A DNA stretch of 64,000 nucleotides. Source: Allobosea sp. 67-29 (GTDB lineage Bacteria; Pseudomonadota; Alphaproteobacteria; Rhizobiales; Beijerinckiaceae). The first letter of the stretch is position 1. Every line of letters begins with the position of its first letter. The DNA lies in NCBI RefSeq assembly GCF_001898115.1, contig NZ_MKSQ01000010.1, forward strand, positions 54,058-118,057. Direction: 5' to 3'. Position numbers and translations under genes: made by a program. Below, in pieces: positions 17,892 to 25,897 of this stretch. Under the pieces are notes generated by a model that saw only the letters and a list, made by a program, of their open reading frames with translations, had not been told where the DNA came from and ran no database searches.

Positions 17892-19778
17892 ATGCATGGC
17901 GGCGAGGCGGGGGCTGCGATGGATCCAGACAAGACGATGCGTGCCGAGTCGCCCGGACATTCGGCTGCTGACGGGCCGGCGGCGGGCCATGGCGGGTTGC
18001 CGGCCAATTGGCCGCAGATCGTCGCCCTGCTCGGCGTCGTGGCGGTGCTCTACGTCGCGCGGGAGGTGTTCATTCCGCTCGCGGTCGCGGTGCTGCTGAC
18101 CTTCGCACTGGCGCCGCTGGTCTCGATCATCCGGCGCGCCGGCATCTGGCGGACGCCGGCGGTGATCGCCGTCGTGACGGCCGCCTTCATCGGTATCGCG
18201 GCGTTCAGCTTCCTCGTGGTCAGCCAGCTTTCCGAGCTTTCGGGACAGTTGCCGACGTACCAGTCCAACATCCTCGAGAAGGTCCGCAATCTCAAGGACG
18301 TCGGCGCCGGCCACGGCGTCATTGCCCAGATCACCGAGGCGGTCGAGCGCGTCGGCCGTGAGATCGGCGTCAGCGGCGACTCCGTCCCCGGCGCGCCCGA
18401 TGGCGGCAGCAGCCACCCCCTGCTGGTGCAGATCTATTCGCCCGAGCAGCCGATCCAGATCCTGACCAGCATGATCTCGCCGCTGATCGGCCCGCTCGCG
18501 ACGGCCGGTCTCGTGATCGTGGTCGTCATCTTCATGCTGCTGGAGCGGGAGGATCTGCGCGACCGCTTCATCCGCCTCGTCGGCTACAGCGACCTGCACC
18601 GGACGACCGAGGCCCTGCAGGAGGCGGGAAGCCGGGTCGGCCAGTACCTGCTGATGCAGCTGGTGGTGAACGCGACCTATGGCGTGCCGGTCGCACTCGG
18701 CCTGTGGTGGATCGGCATCCCCAATGCCGCGCTGTGGGGGGCGCTCGCCATCGTGATGCGCTTCGTGCCCTATATCGGCCCGGCCGTCTCGATGGTCCTG
18801 CCGCTGTTCCTCGCCGTGGCCGTGTCGCCGGGCTGGACCCTGCTCCTGTGGGTCGGCGCGCTGTTCCTGGTCATGGAACTGGTGATCAACAATGTGGTCG
18901 AGCCCTGGCTCTACGGCTCCCGGACCGGATTGTCGCCCCTGGCCATCATCGTCTCGGCGATCTTCTGGACCTGGCTGTGGGGCCCGGTCGGGCTGGTGAT
19001 GTCGACGCCGCTCACGGTTTGCCTCGTCGTGCTCGGCAAGCATGTGCCGCAGTTCCAGTTCTTCGAGGTGCTGCTCGGCAGCGAGCCCGTTCTCGACCCG
19101 GAGATGCGGCTCTACCAGAGGCTGCTCGCCAACGACCCGAACGAAGCCACGGACCAGCTCGAGGAATTGCTGGAAGAGCGGACCCTGTCCGAGGTCTATG
19201 GCGATGTCGCCATCCCGGCGCTGATCCTGGCGGAGCGGGACCGGCAGCGCGGCGTCATGGCCGACGACCAGCTCGGCACGCTTGCCTCGGCGGCACGCAC
19301 CGTGGTCGCCAATCTCTCCGACGATATCGAGCCCGCGGACGACACCGGGGACGACGAGGCCCCGGCCACGTCGGCGAAATCCCTCCTCTGCGTCGGGGGG
19401 CGGAGTGCGATCGACGACGTCAGCGCGACGATGCTCGCCCATGCCCTCGCTGCGGACGGGCATCGCGCCACCGCGGTTGCGCGAACGTCGCTTGGCGCGG
19501 CGAGAGCCGAGCGTGCCTCCGATGTCGACGCCATCGCCGTCTGCCTTCTGAACGCGGCGTCGATCCGCAGCGGGCGCTTCCTGATCAGGCGCCTGAAGCG
19601 GCAGTGGCCGCAGGCCCGGGTCGGCCTCGTCATCTGGCGCGATCCTGACAGCCCGGAACCCGCGGCCGGGCCGGGGCCGATGCCGGAGGCGGATTTCGTC
19701 GTGCGCAGCATTGCCGAGGCAGCGGCGGCGGTCGCGGGAGCGCCGGACGGCGCATCGCGGAGCCGGGCATCGGCGTGA
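17892..19778 (+). CDS. AI-2E family transporter with long C-terminal cytoplasmic extension
   Basis: The 628-residue protein has an AI-2E/PerM-type membrane domain of roughly residues 40-395 with about eight hydrophobic segments. Its hallmark region is VNATYGVPVALGLWWIGIPNAALWGALAIVMRFVPYIGPAVSMVLPL. Some relatives export autoinducer-2 or act as cation/proton antiporters. About 230 residues follow the usual end of the family. Within them, residues about 495-610 alternate strands and helices (LLCVGGRSAIDDVSATMLAHAL ... DVDAIAVCLLNAAS ... QARVGLVIWRDPD) like a Rossmann or B12-binding-like module. An internal ATG at 17919 is an alternative start. The transported substrate is unknown. Confidence 0.83.
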   Translation: MHGGEAGAAMDPDKTMRAESPGHSAADGPAAGHGGLPANWPQIVALLGVVAVLYVAREVFIPLAVAVLLTFALAPLVSIIRRAGIWRTPAVIAVVTAAFIGIAAFSFLVVSQLSELSGQLPTYQSNILEKVRNLKDVGAGHGVIAQITEAVERVGREIGVSGDSVPGAPDGGSSHPLLVQIYSPEQPIQILTSMISPLIGPLATAGLVIVVVIFMLLEREDLRDRFIRLVGYSDLHRTTEALQEAGSRVGQYLLMQLVVNATYGVPVALGLWWIGIPNAALWGALAIVMRFVPYIGPAVSMVLPLFLAVAVSPGWTLLLWVGALFLVMELVINNVVEPWLYGSRTGLSPLAIIVSAIFWTWLWGPVGLVMSTPLTVCLVVLGKHVPQFQFFEVLLGSEPVLDPEMRLYQRLLANDPNEATDQLEELLEERTLSEVYGDVAIPALILAERDRQRGVMADDQLGTLASAARTVVANLSDDIEPADDTGDDEAPATSAKSLLCVGGRSAIDDVSATMLAHALAADGHRATAVARTSLGAARAERASDVDAIAVCLLNAASIRSGRFLIRRLKRQWPQARVGLVIWRDPDSPEPAAGPGPMPEADFVVRSIAEAAAAVAGAPDGASRSRASA

Positions 19779-19860
19779 ACCCGGCTCCGGGGCGGGACGG
19801 TGAACCGGATGTGCAAAGCGCGCGCGGTCGTCGGTTTCCGCTTCGGGTCTGAGTGATGCT

Positions 19861-21042
19861 TCAGCGGCCCGGCCCGCCGCTGCCCGCTCCTCCCGGCCCG
19901 CCGCCGGGGCCGCCACCTGGCCCCCCGGGGCCACCGCCGGGCCCGCCGCCGGGGCCACCGCCAGCTGCGCCGCCTGGTCCCGGCGTGGCGCTGCCCGAGC
20001 CGCCGGCGGGGCCATGGCCGAAGCCTCCCGGCCCGAAGCCGCCAGGTCCGGCGTGAGATCCAAAGCCTTGCGGGCCGGGGCCGTGCGGCCCGGCAGAATC
20101 GGGAGAAGGCCCGTCGCCGCCGCCATCGCCGCGCGCCAGGCGAATGCTGTCGATGCGGAGCGCGCCGTCGGGTCCGAGGCGTCCGTCCAGGACGGCCCGG
20201 ACATCGGCCCAGGCCGGCAAGCCGTCGAAAGCGTCGCTGCGCAGCGAGAGCCCGGAGCCGAGCAGCAGCCGCCCGTCGCGGGCCCTGACATAGCTTTCGA
20301 TCGAAACCGAGCCGGCGGGCGGCAGGGCGGGCGCGTCCTCGATCTGCGCCGGATCGAATCCACCGCGCCGCAACAGGCCGGTGGCCAGCACGCGGCGGCC
20401 GAGGAGGGCGCGCTCTGCCCGGAGCAATTTGAGGTCGCCGATCCAGAACCCGTCCTCGTCCTGCTCGAGAACGCCGTAGACGTGCATCCGCCCGGGTTTC
20501 CGCGGCTCGATCAGGCTGGCGTCGATCGCGCCGTCCAGCCGGCGCAGGCCGCTGACGGCGACGTGCTCGCCCGGATGCCATGCGCGCCGCTGCCCGCTCC
20601 TGGCCGTCAGTACGCGCTGCCCGAGGATCTCGAGCCGACCGGGCCCGACCGCGGTGACGGGTCCTGCGACCTCGCTGTCGACGCGGATCGCCCGCGTCAC
20701 GAGCCCCGTGGATGCGGGGATGGCGACGACGCGGACGACGTGACCGACGCGCAGGTCGCGCGCACTGCGCAGCAACCCGTCGATCGTGACGGGGACATCG
20801 GGGCCGTAGGCGATGCGCCGGTCGTTCACGACGATGCTGCCGAAGCGCTGGATCGTTCCGACGAAGCCGGTGCCGCCAATACCGCGATCGGTGCCGTCCT
20901 GCCCCTCCGGTGCGGCGCCGGTACCACCGATGCCGACGTCGCGCGGCCGTTCCGGCGCGGCGATGGCGTGCCGCGGCGACACGGCGGCCATGCCGAGCGA
21001 GGCCAGGACGCCCCGGCGGGTCAGGGCAGGAGGCGGACTCAC
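19861..21042 (-). CDS. DUF5666 domain-containing protein with Gly/Pro-rich tail
   Basis: The 393-residue protein probably starts at GTG 21042, which overlaps the stop of the DUF6502 gene (GTGA). It opens with a Tat-like export signal (LTRRGVLASLGMAAVSPRHAIA). The mature part has GIGGTG motifs twice, then repeated small beta domains of the DUF5666 type (FVGTIQRFGSIVVNDRRIAYGPDVPV, GPVTAVGPGRLEILGQRVL, MHVYGVLEQDEDGFWIGDLKL). The last roughly 90 residues are almost only Gly, Pro, Ala and Ser with tandem GPGG units. It is probably periplasmic or surface-exposed. The function is not known; the coupled partner is diagnostic of this gene pair. Confidence 0.78.
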   Translation of the reverse strand: MSPPPALTRRGVLASLGMAAVSPRHAIAAPERPRDVGIGGTGAAPEGQDGTDRGIGGTGFVGTIQRFGSIVVNDRRIAYGPDVPVTIDGLLRSARDLRVGHVVRVVAIPASTGLVTRAIRVDSEVAGPVTAVGPGRLEILGQRVLTARSGQRRAWHPGEHVAVSGLRRLDGAIDASLIEPRKPGRMHVYGVLEQDEDGFWIGDLKLLRAERALLGRRVLATGLLRRGGFDPAQIEDAPALPPAGSVSIESYVRARDGRLLLGSGLSLRSDAFDGLPAWADVRAVLDGRLGPDGALRIDSIRLARGDGGGDGPSPDSAGPHGPGPQGFGSHAGPGGFGPGGFGHGPAGGSGSATPGPGGAAGGGPGGGPGGGPGGPGGGPGGGPGGAGSGGPGR

Positions 21043-21875
21043 GCCGGGCCGCCGTCGTCGGCTTGGCCCGACCGCTCGCGGAAGACGTAGAAGCCGCAGT
21101 TCCAGCGATGCTCGCCGCCCGGATCGGCCGCGCTGGCGGCGTTGGCCTCGCGATTGATCCGCTGCAGCAGGTCCAGCGCCAGCTCGCGCGAGCGCGCCTC
21201 CAGATGCCGGGCCAGCTCGGCGGAAAGCCCGTCGTAATGGACGGAACGCTCCAGGAAGGGTGGCGGGGCGTTCAGCACGTTGGCGGCGGCGGCGGCGAGA
21301 TGGTCGTGCAGGTTGCGGCCGAAATAGTACAGCTTGTCGTCGTCGCCCTGCTGCGGGATGAAGGCGGCCTCGGCCAGCACGATCCGGTCCTCGGCATCGA
21401 GGGAGGCGATGCCGCGGTCGATCCACTCGTCGAGGACGGCGCGCGGGCGCAGGTCGCGCGTGACGGAGGCGACGAGTTCCTCGAAGGAGGGGCGCCCGTC
21501 GTCGGCGGTGCGCGGCAAGGGTAGAGGCGTGCCCTGAGCGTCGCAGAAGCGCGGAGCGGCCAGCCAGCGCGCGATGATCGCACCCGTGCGCGAAACCGAG
21601 GCCGGCACCGTGTTGACGGGCGCGCCCGCTCCGCGCAGGCGGCTCACCTCCTTGCGGTGGATGCCGGTCAGCAGGCTGACGCGACTGTCCGTCTGCTCCT
21701 TGCCGGGCAGGGCGAAATCATGTTCGGCGACGTTGACGTAGAGCTCTCGGAGAAGCTGGCTGAGAGCCGGAAAGGTCATTCCGGCGCGGATGCACAACCG
21801 CACGAGCGGGCGCAGCAGGCGCGCAAGCGGCGGATACAGCTTCTCGGCGGTCGGGCCCGGTGCGGCTTCCGTCAT
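21039..21875 (-). CDS. DUF6502 family protein (putative DNA-binding regulator)
   Basis: The 278-residue protein has no signal peptide. Its first 90 residues look like a helix-turn-helix region (RLCIRAGMTFPALSQLLRELYVNVAEHDF ... SRVSLLTGIHRKEVSRLR), followed by a hinge and a second helical domain (ARHLEARSRELALDLLQRINREA). This layout matches the DUF6502 family, which is often paired with a DUF5666 gene, as here (4-nt overlap). I infer that it is a transcription factor, possibly autoregulated through two identical-spacing palindromes 25-100 nt upstream. No direct evidence of binding can be read from the sequence. Confidence 0.78.
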   Translation of the reverse strand: MTEAAPGPTAEKLYPPLARLLRPLVRLCIRAGMTFPALSQLLRELYVNVAEHDFALPGKEQTDSRVSLLTGIHRKEVSRLRGAGAPVNTVPASVSRTGAIIARWLAAPRFCDAQGTPLPLPRTADDGRPSFEELVASVTRDLRPRAVLDEWIDRGIASLDAEDRIVLAEAAFIPQQGDDDKLYYFGRNLHDHLAAAAANVLNAPPPFLERSVHYDGLSAELARHLEARSRELALDLLQRINREANAASAADPGGEHRWNCGFYVFRERSGQADDGGPA

Positions 21876-21899
21876 GACGATGCACTACCGGCATTTCGC

Positions 21900-21916
21900 G
21901 TGGGATACAATCCCAC
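21900..21916. promoter_or_regulatory. Palindromic site 1 upstream of the DUF6502 gene
   Basis: GTGGGATACAATCCCAC has 5-bp arms around a 7-nt A/T-rich centre, and the inner ATAC/AATC adds partial symmetry. It lies 25 nt before the DUF6502 start codon. It shares the arms and the spacing with site 2 at 21939-21977, which is strong internal evidence for a real protein-binding motif. Confidence 0.6.
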
Positions 21917-21938
21917 GATGTGCTTGCGGATATCTGGC

Positions 21939-21977
21939 CGATCCTTTATGTGGGTATTATTCCCACATAAAGGATCG
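21939..21977. promoter_or_regulatory. Palindromic site 2: 16-bp perfect arms around a 7-nt centre
   Basis: Positions 21939-21954 and 21962-21977 are exact reverse complements around TATTATT. The inner part, GTGGGTATTATTCCCAC, repeats the GTGGG-N7-CCCAC pattern of site 1. Site centres are 50 bp apart. The A/T-rich centre could also be a promoter -10 element, so a bound regulator would block it. A transcribed hairpin is an alternative reading. Confidence 0.6.
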
Positions 21978-22145
21978 GAATGAATGCGCCTCCGCCGCAG
22001 CGACCGCGATGCAGGCCGCAGCCGCTCCTTTCCGCCGCGGTCCCGCAAGCCCTGCATGGGGCGCGATGCGTCGCCCGGCTTCCCGCTGCGTGATGGTCCC
22101 GTCGATGTCCCCTGCGATGGGCCTTCTCGATCCGGCCCTGCGAAC

Positions 22146-22388
22146 ATGAGAGCGCCGCGCCGGCTCGAGGCGAGCGGTGAAGCTCGCTCCGATTCCCGCG
22201 TCGAGGCGAGCCGATCCGGCTGGTTCGCCGTATTGCGGGCCGTGCTGAAGCTGCTGCTCCTGCTCATGGCATTGGGCGTCGCCGGGCTGCTCGCATCCTC
22301 TGAGATCCTGCGCGAGCGGCAGGGAGACTGCGTGCACCGCGCGGATCGCGACCCCGTGACCGGACGGCCATCGTTCCATCGCTGCTAG
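22146..22388 (+). CDS. Possible small single-pass membrane protein
   Basis: The 80-residue frame contains one strong hydrophobic segment (AVLKLLLLLMALGVAGLLA, about residues 29-47) flanked by basic residues, and ends shortly after DRDPVTGRPSFHRC. I do not recognise it. It lies in the gap between the DUF6502 promoter and the XRE regulator. No convincing ribosome-binding site is visible, so it may be spurious; the hydrophobic segment is the only argument for it. Confidence 0.33.
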   Translation: MRAPRRLEASGEARSDSRVEASRSGWFAVLRAVLKLLLLLMALGVAGLLASSEILRERQGDCVHRADRDPVTGRPSFHRC

Positions 22389-22511
22389 CGGGCCGGCGCA
22401 GGCCTGGGTCTGGGCGTGGACACCAAGCCTCCGCGAGACAGGTTCGCGCCGGGGCGAAAGCGCTGTATCTCATGCAAGGTTCGGGATTCGGCACGTCTCT
22501 GGGAAATCTTG

Positions 22512-23423
22512 ATGATCCGATTTGACGAAATCGGTGAGCGGCTGAAGGCCTATCGCCTCGGACGAGGCCTGCTGGCCGAGGATGTCGCCGAAAGACTCGG
22601 GATCTCCCGGGCCGCGGTCTACCGGATCGAGGGTGGCGGGGTCGTCAAGATCGAGACCCTGGAGCGTCTGGCTGTCCTGCTCGAAACGACCGTCGCCTCG
22701 CTGCTCGGCGCCGGCGTCGAATATTATTCCAGCCCGGTGAGCTATTTCGAGCGGATGCGGCAGGTCGAGGAGCAGGCGGACCAGGTCGTCGCGCATTTTC
22801 CGCCGCTATCCTATCTGCTGACCTCGGACAGCTACTCCGCCCATCTGCGGCAGACCCTGGTCGAAGCGCTTCCCCCGCATGTCGAGGGCCGTGAGGCGAT
22901 CGAGGAAATCGACGCGATCATCGCGATCCTCGACGATCGCAAGATGGCCCGCAGGCGGCGCAGGCTGAGCGTCGTCAATTTCGTCAACCTCCTCGAGATC
23001 GAACGCTGGCTCAAGCTCGGCGTCGTCGGCCGCTTCGACCTGCCCGCGGCCGAGCTCGGCCGGCGGCGTCTGGCGGCGCGCGTGGAGGTGGAGCACCTGA
23101 TCGGCCTGATCGAGAGCGAGCCCATGGGCGTGCAGATCGGCCTGATCGAGGAAGCGCTGCCGAACATCACCTTCCAGCTGTTCCGCATGGCGGAGAAGAC
23201 GCTGCTCGGGCTCAGCCCCTTCCGCCTCGGCGGAGAGCTGCCGAACATCAGGTCGGGTATTGCCATGCTGACGGCGGACGAGCAGCCCGTGCGGCTCTAC
23301 GAGGAGATCGCCGACGACCTGTGGCGCCGCGCGCTGAAGGGCAGCGAGGCGGCCGCGATGCTGCGCGCGGCGCTCGACCGCTCGGCCATCGCGCCCCGGA
23401 AGCAGGTGCCCCAGCTCGCCTGA
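22512..23423 (+). CDS. XRE family transcriptional regulator
   Basis: The 303-residue protein has an N-terminal XRE/Cro-type helix-turn-helix at residues about 5-60 (IGERLKAYRLGRGLLAEDVAERLGISRAAVYRIEGGGVVKIETLERLAVLLETTVASLLG). An uncharacterised helical region of about 240 residues follows, with no cupin or known sensor motif that I can see. ATG 22512 was chosen because the HTH then begins at the expected position. It precedes the MFS transporter and pyrimidine gene cluster in the same direction, with a 338-bp gap containing symmetric sequences. It is the best candidate for their regulator; that link is inferred. Confidence 0.85.
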   Translation: MIRFDEIGERLKAYRLGRGLLAEDVAERLGISRAAVYRIEGGGVVKIETLERLAVLLETTVASLLGAGVEYYSSPVSYFERMRQVEEQADQVVAHFPPLSYLLTSDSYSAHLRQTLVEALPPHVEGREAIEEIDAIIAILDDRKMARRRRRLSVVNFVNLLEIERWLKLGVVGRFDLPAAELGRRRLAARVEVEHLIGLIESEPMGVQIGLIEEALPNITFQLFRMAEKTLLGLSPFRLGGELPNIRSGIAMLTADEQPVRLYEEIADDLWRRALKGSEAAAMLRAALDRSAIAPRKQVPQLA

Positions 23424-23761
23424 CCCCTCGAAGCTGCCGTGGCCTCTCCCTGCGCTTGCGGTCGATGGGCGCGTGGCCCGGCGACAAGTTTGTCGCAAAA
23501 TTGAGATTTGATATTGCAATTGAGACAAGGCTGTGCTCAGGATGCCGGATGGCCGCTGCGGACGCTCCGTCGGCGGGCAGGCTTCTCGCGGCCGGACCTC
23601 GCGCGTCGGCCGCCAAGCGGCGCGGTCAAGCGCCCGGAGAGGACGGGTCCAGACCCAAACTTTGACCACCTTGCGGAAACCGGAGGGCGGTGTGCCGGGG
23701 CGCGCCGATGTTTCGGCGTTTCCGCGGCAGACCAAAAAACAGCAGTCAGGGGACCGACACC
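23424..23761. other. Intergenic region ahead of the transporter-pyrimidine operon
   Basis: This 338-bp gap has no convincing gene. Its left third holds an A/T-rich stretch with a palindrome at 23481-23496 and two TTGAGA direct repeats starting at 23501 and 23520. The right part is GC-rich leader sequence ending in AGGGGA, the ribosome-binding site of the GTG-started MFS gene. The operon promoter is probably near 23490-23530. Confidence 0.5.
23481..23496. promoter_or_regulatory. Candidate XRE operator
   Basis: GCGACAAGTTTGTCGC has 7-bp perfect arms around GT. Two direct repeats of TTGAGA, 19 bp apart (23501-23506 and 23520-23525), follow immediately. Palindromes of this size beside an XRE gene are typical of Cro/C1-type binding. 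By eye only. Confidence 0.4.
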
Positions 23762-25006
23762 GTGAGCGACCACCAAGCAACCCTCGATCCGATCGCCATC
23801 GCCTCCCCCGCCGCCGTCGACGGCAAGGCGCGCAAGGCCGTGTGGGGGGCCGCGATCGGCTATGCGATGGACGGCTTCGACCTGCTGATCCTCGGCTTCA
23901 TGCTGAAGGCGATCTCGGCGGAGCTCCATCTCAGCCCGGGCCAGGCCGCCTCGCTGGTCACCGCGACGCTGGTCGGGGCCGTGCTCGGCGGCATCGGCTT
24001 CGGCATGCTCTCCGATCGCATCGGCCGTGTGCGGGTCCTGACCTGGACCATCGTCCTGTTCGCCGTCTTCACCGGCCTGTGCGCCCTGGCGCAGGGCTAT
24101 TGGGACCTGCTGCTCTACCGGACCATCGCCGGCCTCGGGCTGGGAGGCGAGTTCGGCATCGGCATGGCGCTCGTCGCCGAGGCCTGGCCGGCCTCCAAGC
24201 GCGCCCGCGCCTCCTCCTATGTCGGCCTCGGCTGGCAGGCGGGCGTGCTGGCGGCGGCGATCGCCACGCCGCTGCTGCTGCCGGCGATCGGCTGGCGCGG
24301 CATGTTCGCCATCGGCATCCTGCCGGCGCTGGCGGCCTATTTCATCCGGCACTCCCTGCACGAGCCCGAGGTTTTCGTGGCCCGCTCCAAGGACAAGCCG
24401 CGCGAATCGGCGCTGCGGCTGCTGGTCAAGGATCGCGACACCGCCAAGCTCAGCCTCGGCATGGTGATCCTCTGCTCCGTCCAGAACTTCGGCTACTACG
24501 GCGTGATGATCTGGCTGCCGAACTACCTCTCGACGCGGTTCGGTTTCGCCCTGACGCAGTCCGCGGTGTGGACCGCCGTGACCATCGCCGGCATGGCGCT
24601 CGGCATCTTCGCCTTCGGCCATATCGCGGACAGGATCGGCCGGCGCCCCACCTTCTTCGGCTACATGGTCGGCGCCGCCGTCATGGTCGTGGTCTATTCG
24701 CGGCTGACCGACCCGTTCGAGCTCCTGATCGCGGGCGCGGTCATGGGCTTCTTCGTCAACGGCATGCTCGGCGGCTACGGGGCGCTGATCAGCGAGCTGT
24801 TCCCGACGGCCGCACGGGCTACGGCCCAGAACGTGCTGTTCAACATCGGCCGCGGCGTCGGCGGCTTCGGTCCGGTCGTCGTCGGCACCATCGCCGCCAC
24901 CCATGGCTTCCAGATGGCGATCGCCCTCCTCGCCGCGCTCTACGTCCTCGACATCGTCGCCATGTGGTTCCTCATCCCGGAACGCCGCGGCGCCGAGCTC
25001 GCCTGA
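23762..25006 (+). CDS. MFS transporter, aromatic acid:proton symporter type (possible orotate permease)
   Basis: The 414-residue protein has 12 hydrophobic segments. The N-terminal GYAMDGFDLLILGFML and the loop motif GMLSDRIGRVRVL place it in the AAHS (benzoate/organic acid) branch of the major facilitator superfamily. The second-half motif GHIADRIGRRPTFFGY is also present. GTG 23762 follows AGGGGA by about 8 nt; an ATG at 23708 would add 18 unconserved residues. It is 15 nt upstream of the pyrK-like gene and heads the pyrimidine operon. An aromatic carboxylate such as orotate is a natural guess at the substrate, inferred only from that context. Confidence 0.87.
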   Translation: MSDHQATLDPIAIASPAAVDGKARKAVWGAAIGYAMDGFDLLILGFMLKAISAELHLSPGQAASLVTATLVGAVLGGIGFGMLSDRIGRVRVLTWTIVLFAVFTGLCALAQGYWDLLLYRTIAGLGLGGEFGIGMALVAEAWPASKRARASSYVGLGWQAGVLAAAIATPLLLPAIGWRGMFAIGILPALAAYFIRHSLHEPEVFVARSKDKPRESALRLLVKDRDTAKLSLGMVILCSVQNFGYYGVMIWLPNYLSTRFGFALTQSAVWTAVTIAGMALGIFAFGHIADRIGRRPTFFGYMVGAAVMVVVYSRLTDPFELLIAGAVMGFFVNGMLGGYGALISELFPTAARATAQNVLFNIGRGVGGFGPVVVGTIAATHGFQMAIALLAALYVLDIVAMWFLIPERRGAELA

Positions 25007-25021
25007 CGACGGGGCGCCGCG

Positions 25022-25897
25022 ATGCCGATCGAGCTTGAGCCGCTGCAAGCCTGCCCCCCGCCAGCGGCGGTCGCCGGTCCGCCGGCCTGCGCGCCGTGGA
25101 AGGCCAGCGTCGTCGCCGAGCTGGCGGAGGTGGTGCGCAACGAGCCGGTGAACGCCGAATACCGGCATCTCGTGGTGAGCTGCAGCGAGGCGGCGGCCCA
25201 GGCGCAGCCCGGCCAGTTCTTCCAGCTGCTCTGCCCGCAGCCGGCGGGCGAGCAGCCGTTCCTGCGCCGGCCGATGAGCCTGTACGGAGCCGATCCGGCC
25301 GAGCGGCAGGTCGCTTTCCTCTACAAGGTAACCGGCGCCGGGACGCGCGGGCTCGACACGTTGCGGACGGGCGACCGGCTCGACATCATGGGACCGCTCG
25401 GCGTCGGCTTCAGGCTGGATCCCCGCTGGCGCCGCATCATCGCCGTCGGGCGCGGGGCCGGGCTGGCGACGCTGGCCCCGCTCGCCAGGGCGGCGAAGGC
25501 GAACGGCACCGAGGTGACAGCGATCTTCAGCGCGCGGCGGCCGGAGCTGCTCGTCTCGGTCGCGCTTTTCGAGCGCCACGGGGCCGAGGTCATCGCCGTC
25601 ACCGATTCGGAATCCACCAGCGGTCCGGCCAATGTCGAGCGCATCCTGCGGCGGGAGATCGCCGAGCGGGGCTGCGACGCGTTCTTCACCTGCGGGTCGA
25701 GCCGCCTGATGCGCGTGCAGCAGCGTCTGGCGCGCGAGTTCGGCCTGCCGGGCCAGGTCGCCATGGAGCAGCAGATGGCTTGCGGAATCGGCCTCTGTTA
25801 CTGCTGCGTGCGCGATTTCAACCGCGACGGCGAGATCGTCAGCCGGCGCGTCTGCTGGGACGGGCCGGTCTTCGACCTGATGGAGGCGCTGCCATGA
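25022..25897 (+). CDS. pyrK: Dihydroorotate dehydrogenase electron-transfer subunit (PyrK-like)
   Basis: The 291-residue protein is a ferredoxin-reductase-like flavoprotein. It has an FAD-binding RRPMSLYG motif near residues 82-89, a nucleotide-binding IIAVGRGAGLATLAPLARAAKANG segment, and a C-terminal [2Fe-2S] site with Cys spacing C-X4-C-X2-C (CGIGLCYCC) plus the distal Cys in RVCWDGPVF. This is the PyrK pattern: it passes electrons between NAD(H) and the FMN of class 1B PyrD. It has about 25 extra N-terminal residues rich in Pro/Ala. Its stop overlaps the pyrD start (ATGA). Most alphaproteobacteria use a membrane class 2 PyrD without PyrK, so this pair is unusual. Confidence 0.9.
   Translation: MPIELEPLQACPPPAAVAGPPACAPWKASVVAELAEVVRNEPVNAEYRHLVVSCSEAAAQAQPGQFFQLLCPQPAGEQPFLRRPMSLYGADPAERQVAFLYKVTGAGTRGLDTLRTGDRLDIMGPLGVGFRLDPRWRRIIAVGRGAGLATLAPLARAAKANGTEVTAIFSARRPELLVSVALFERHGAEVIAVTDSESTSGPANVERILRREIAERGCDAFFTCGSSRLMRVQQRLAREFGLPGQVAMEQQMACGIGLCYCCVRDFNRDGEIVSRRVCWDGPVFDLMEALP

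Noticed and set aside
19853..20056. Plus-strand proline-rich frame, or a possible tandem DNA repeat array
   Set aside because: The repeated GCCGCCGGG-type units are the coding sequence of the Gly/Pro-rich tail of the minus-strand DUF5666 protein. There are no spacers, so it is not a CRISPR array.
21957..22379. Minus-strand frame of about 140 codons opposite the small membrane protein
   Set aside because: No domain or hydrophobic segment, and its end runs into the palindromic site. It looks like a GC-driven shadow.
23690..23761. Upstream starts for the MFS gene
   Set aside because: The added residues (MFRRFRGRPKNSSQG and longer) are not membrane-like or family-like, and AGGGGA stands directly before GTG 23762.
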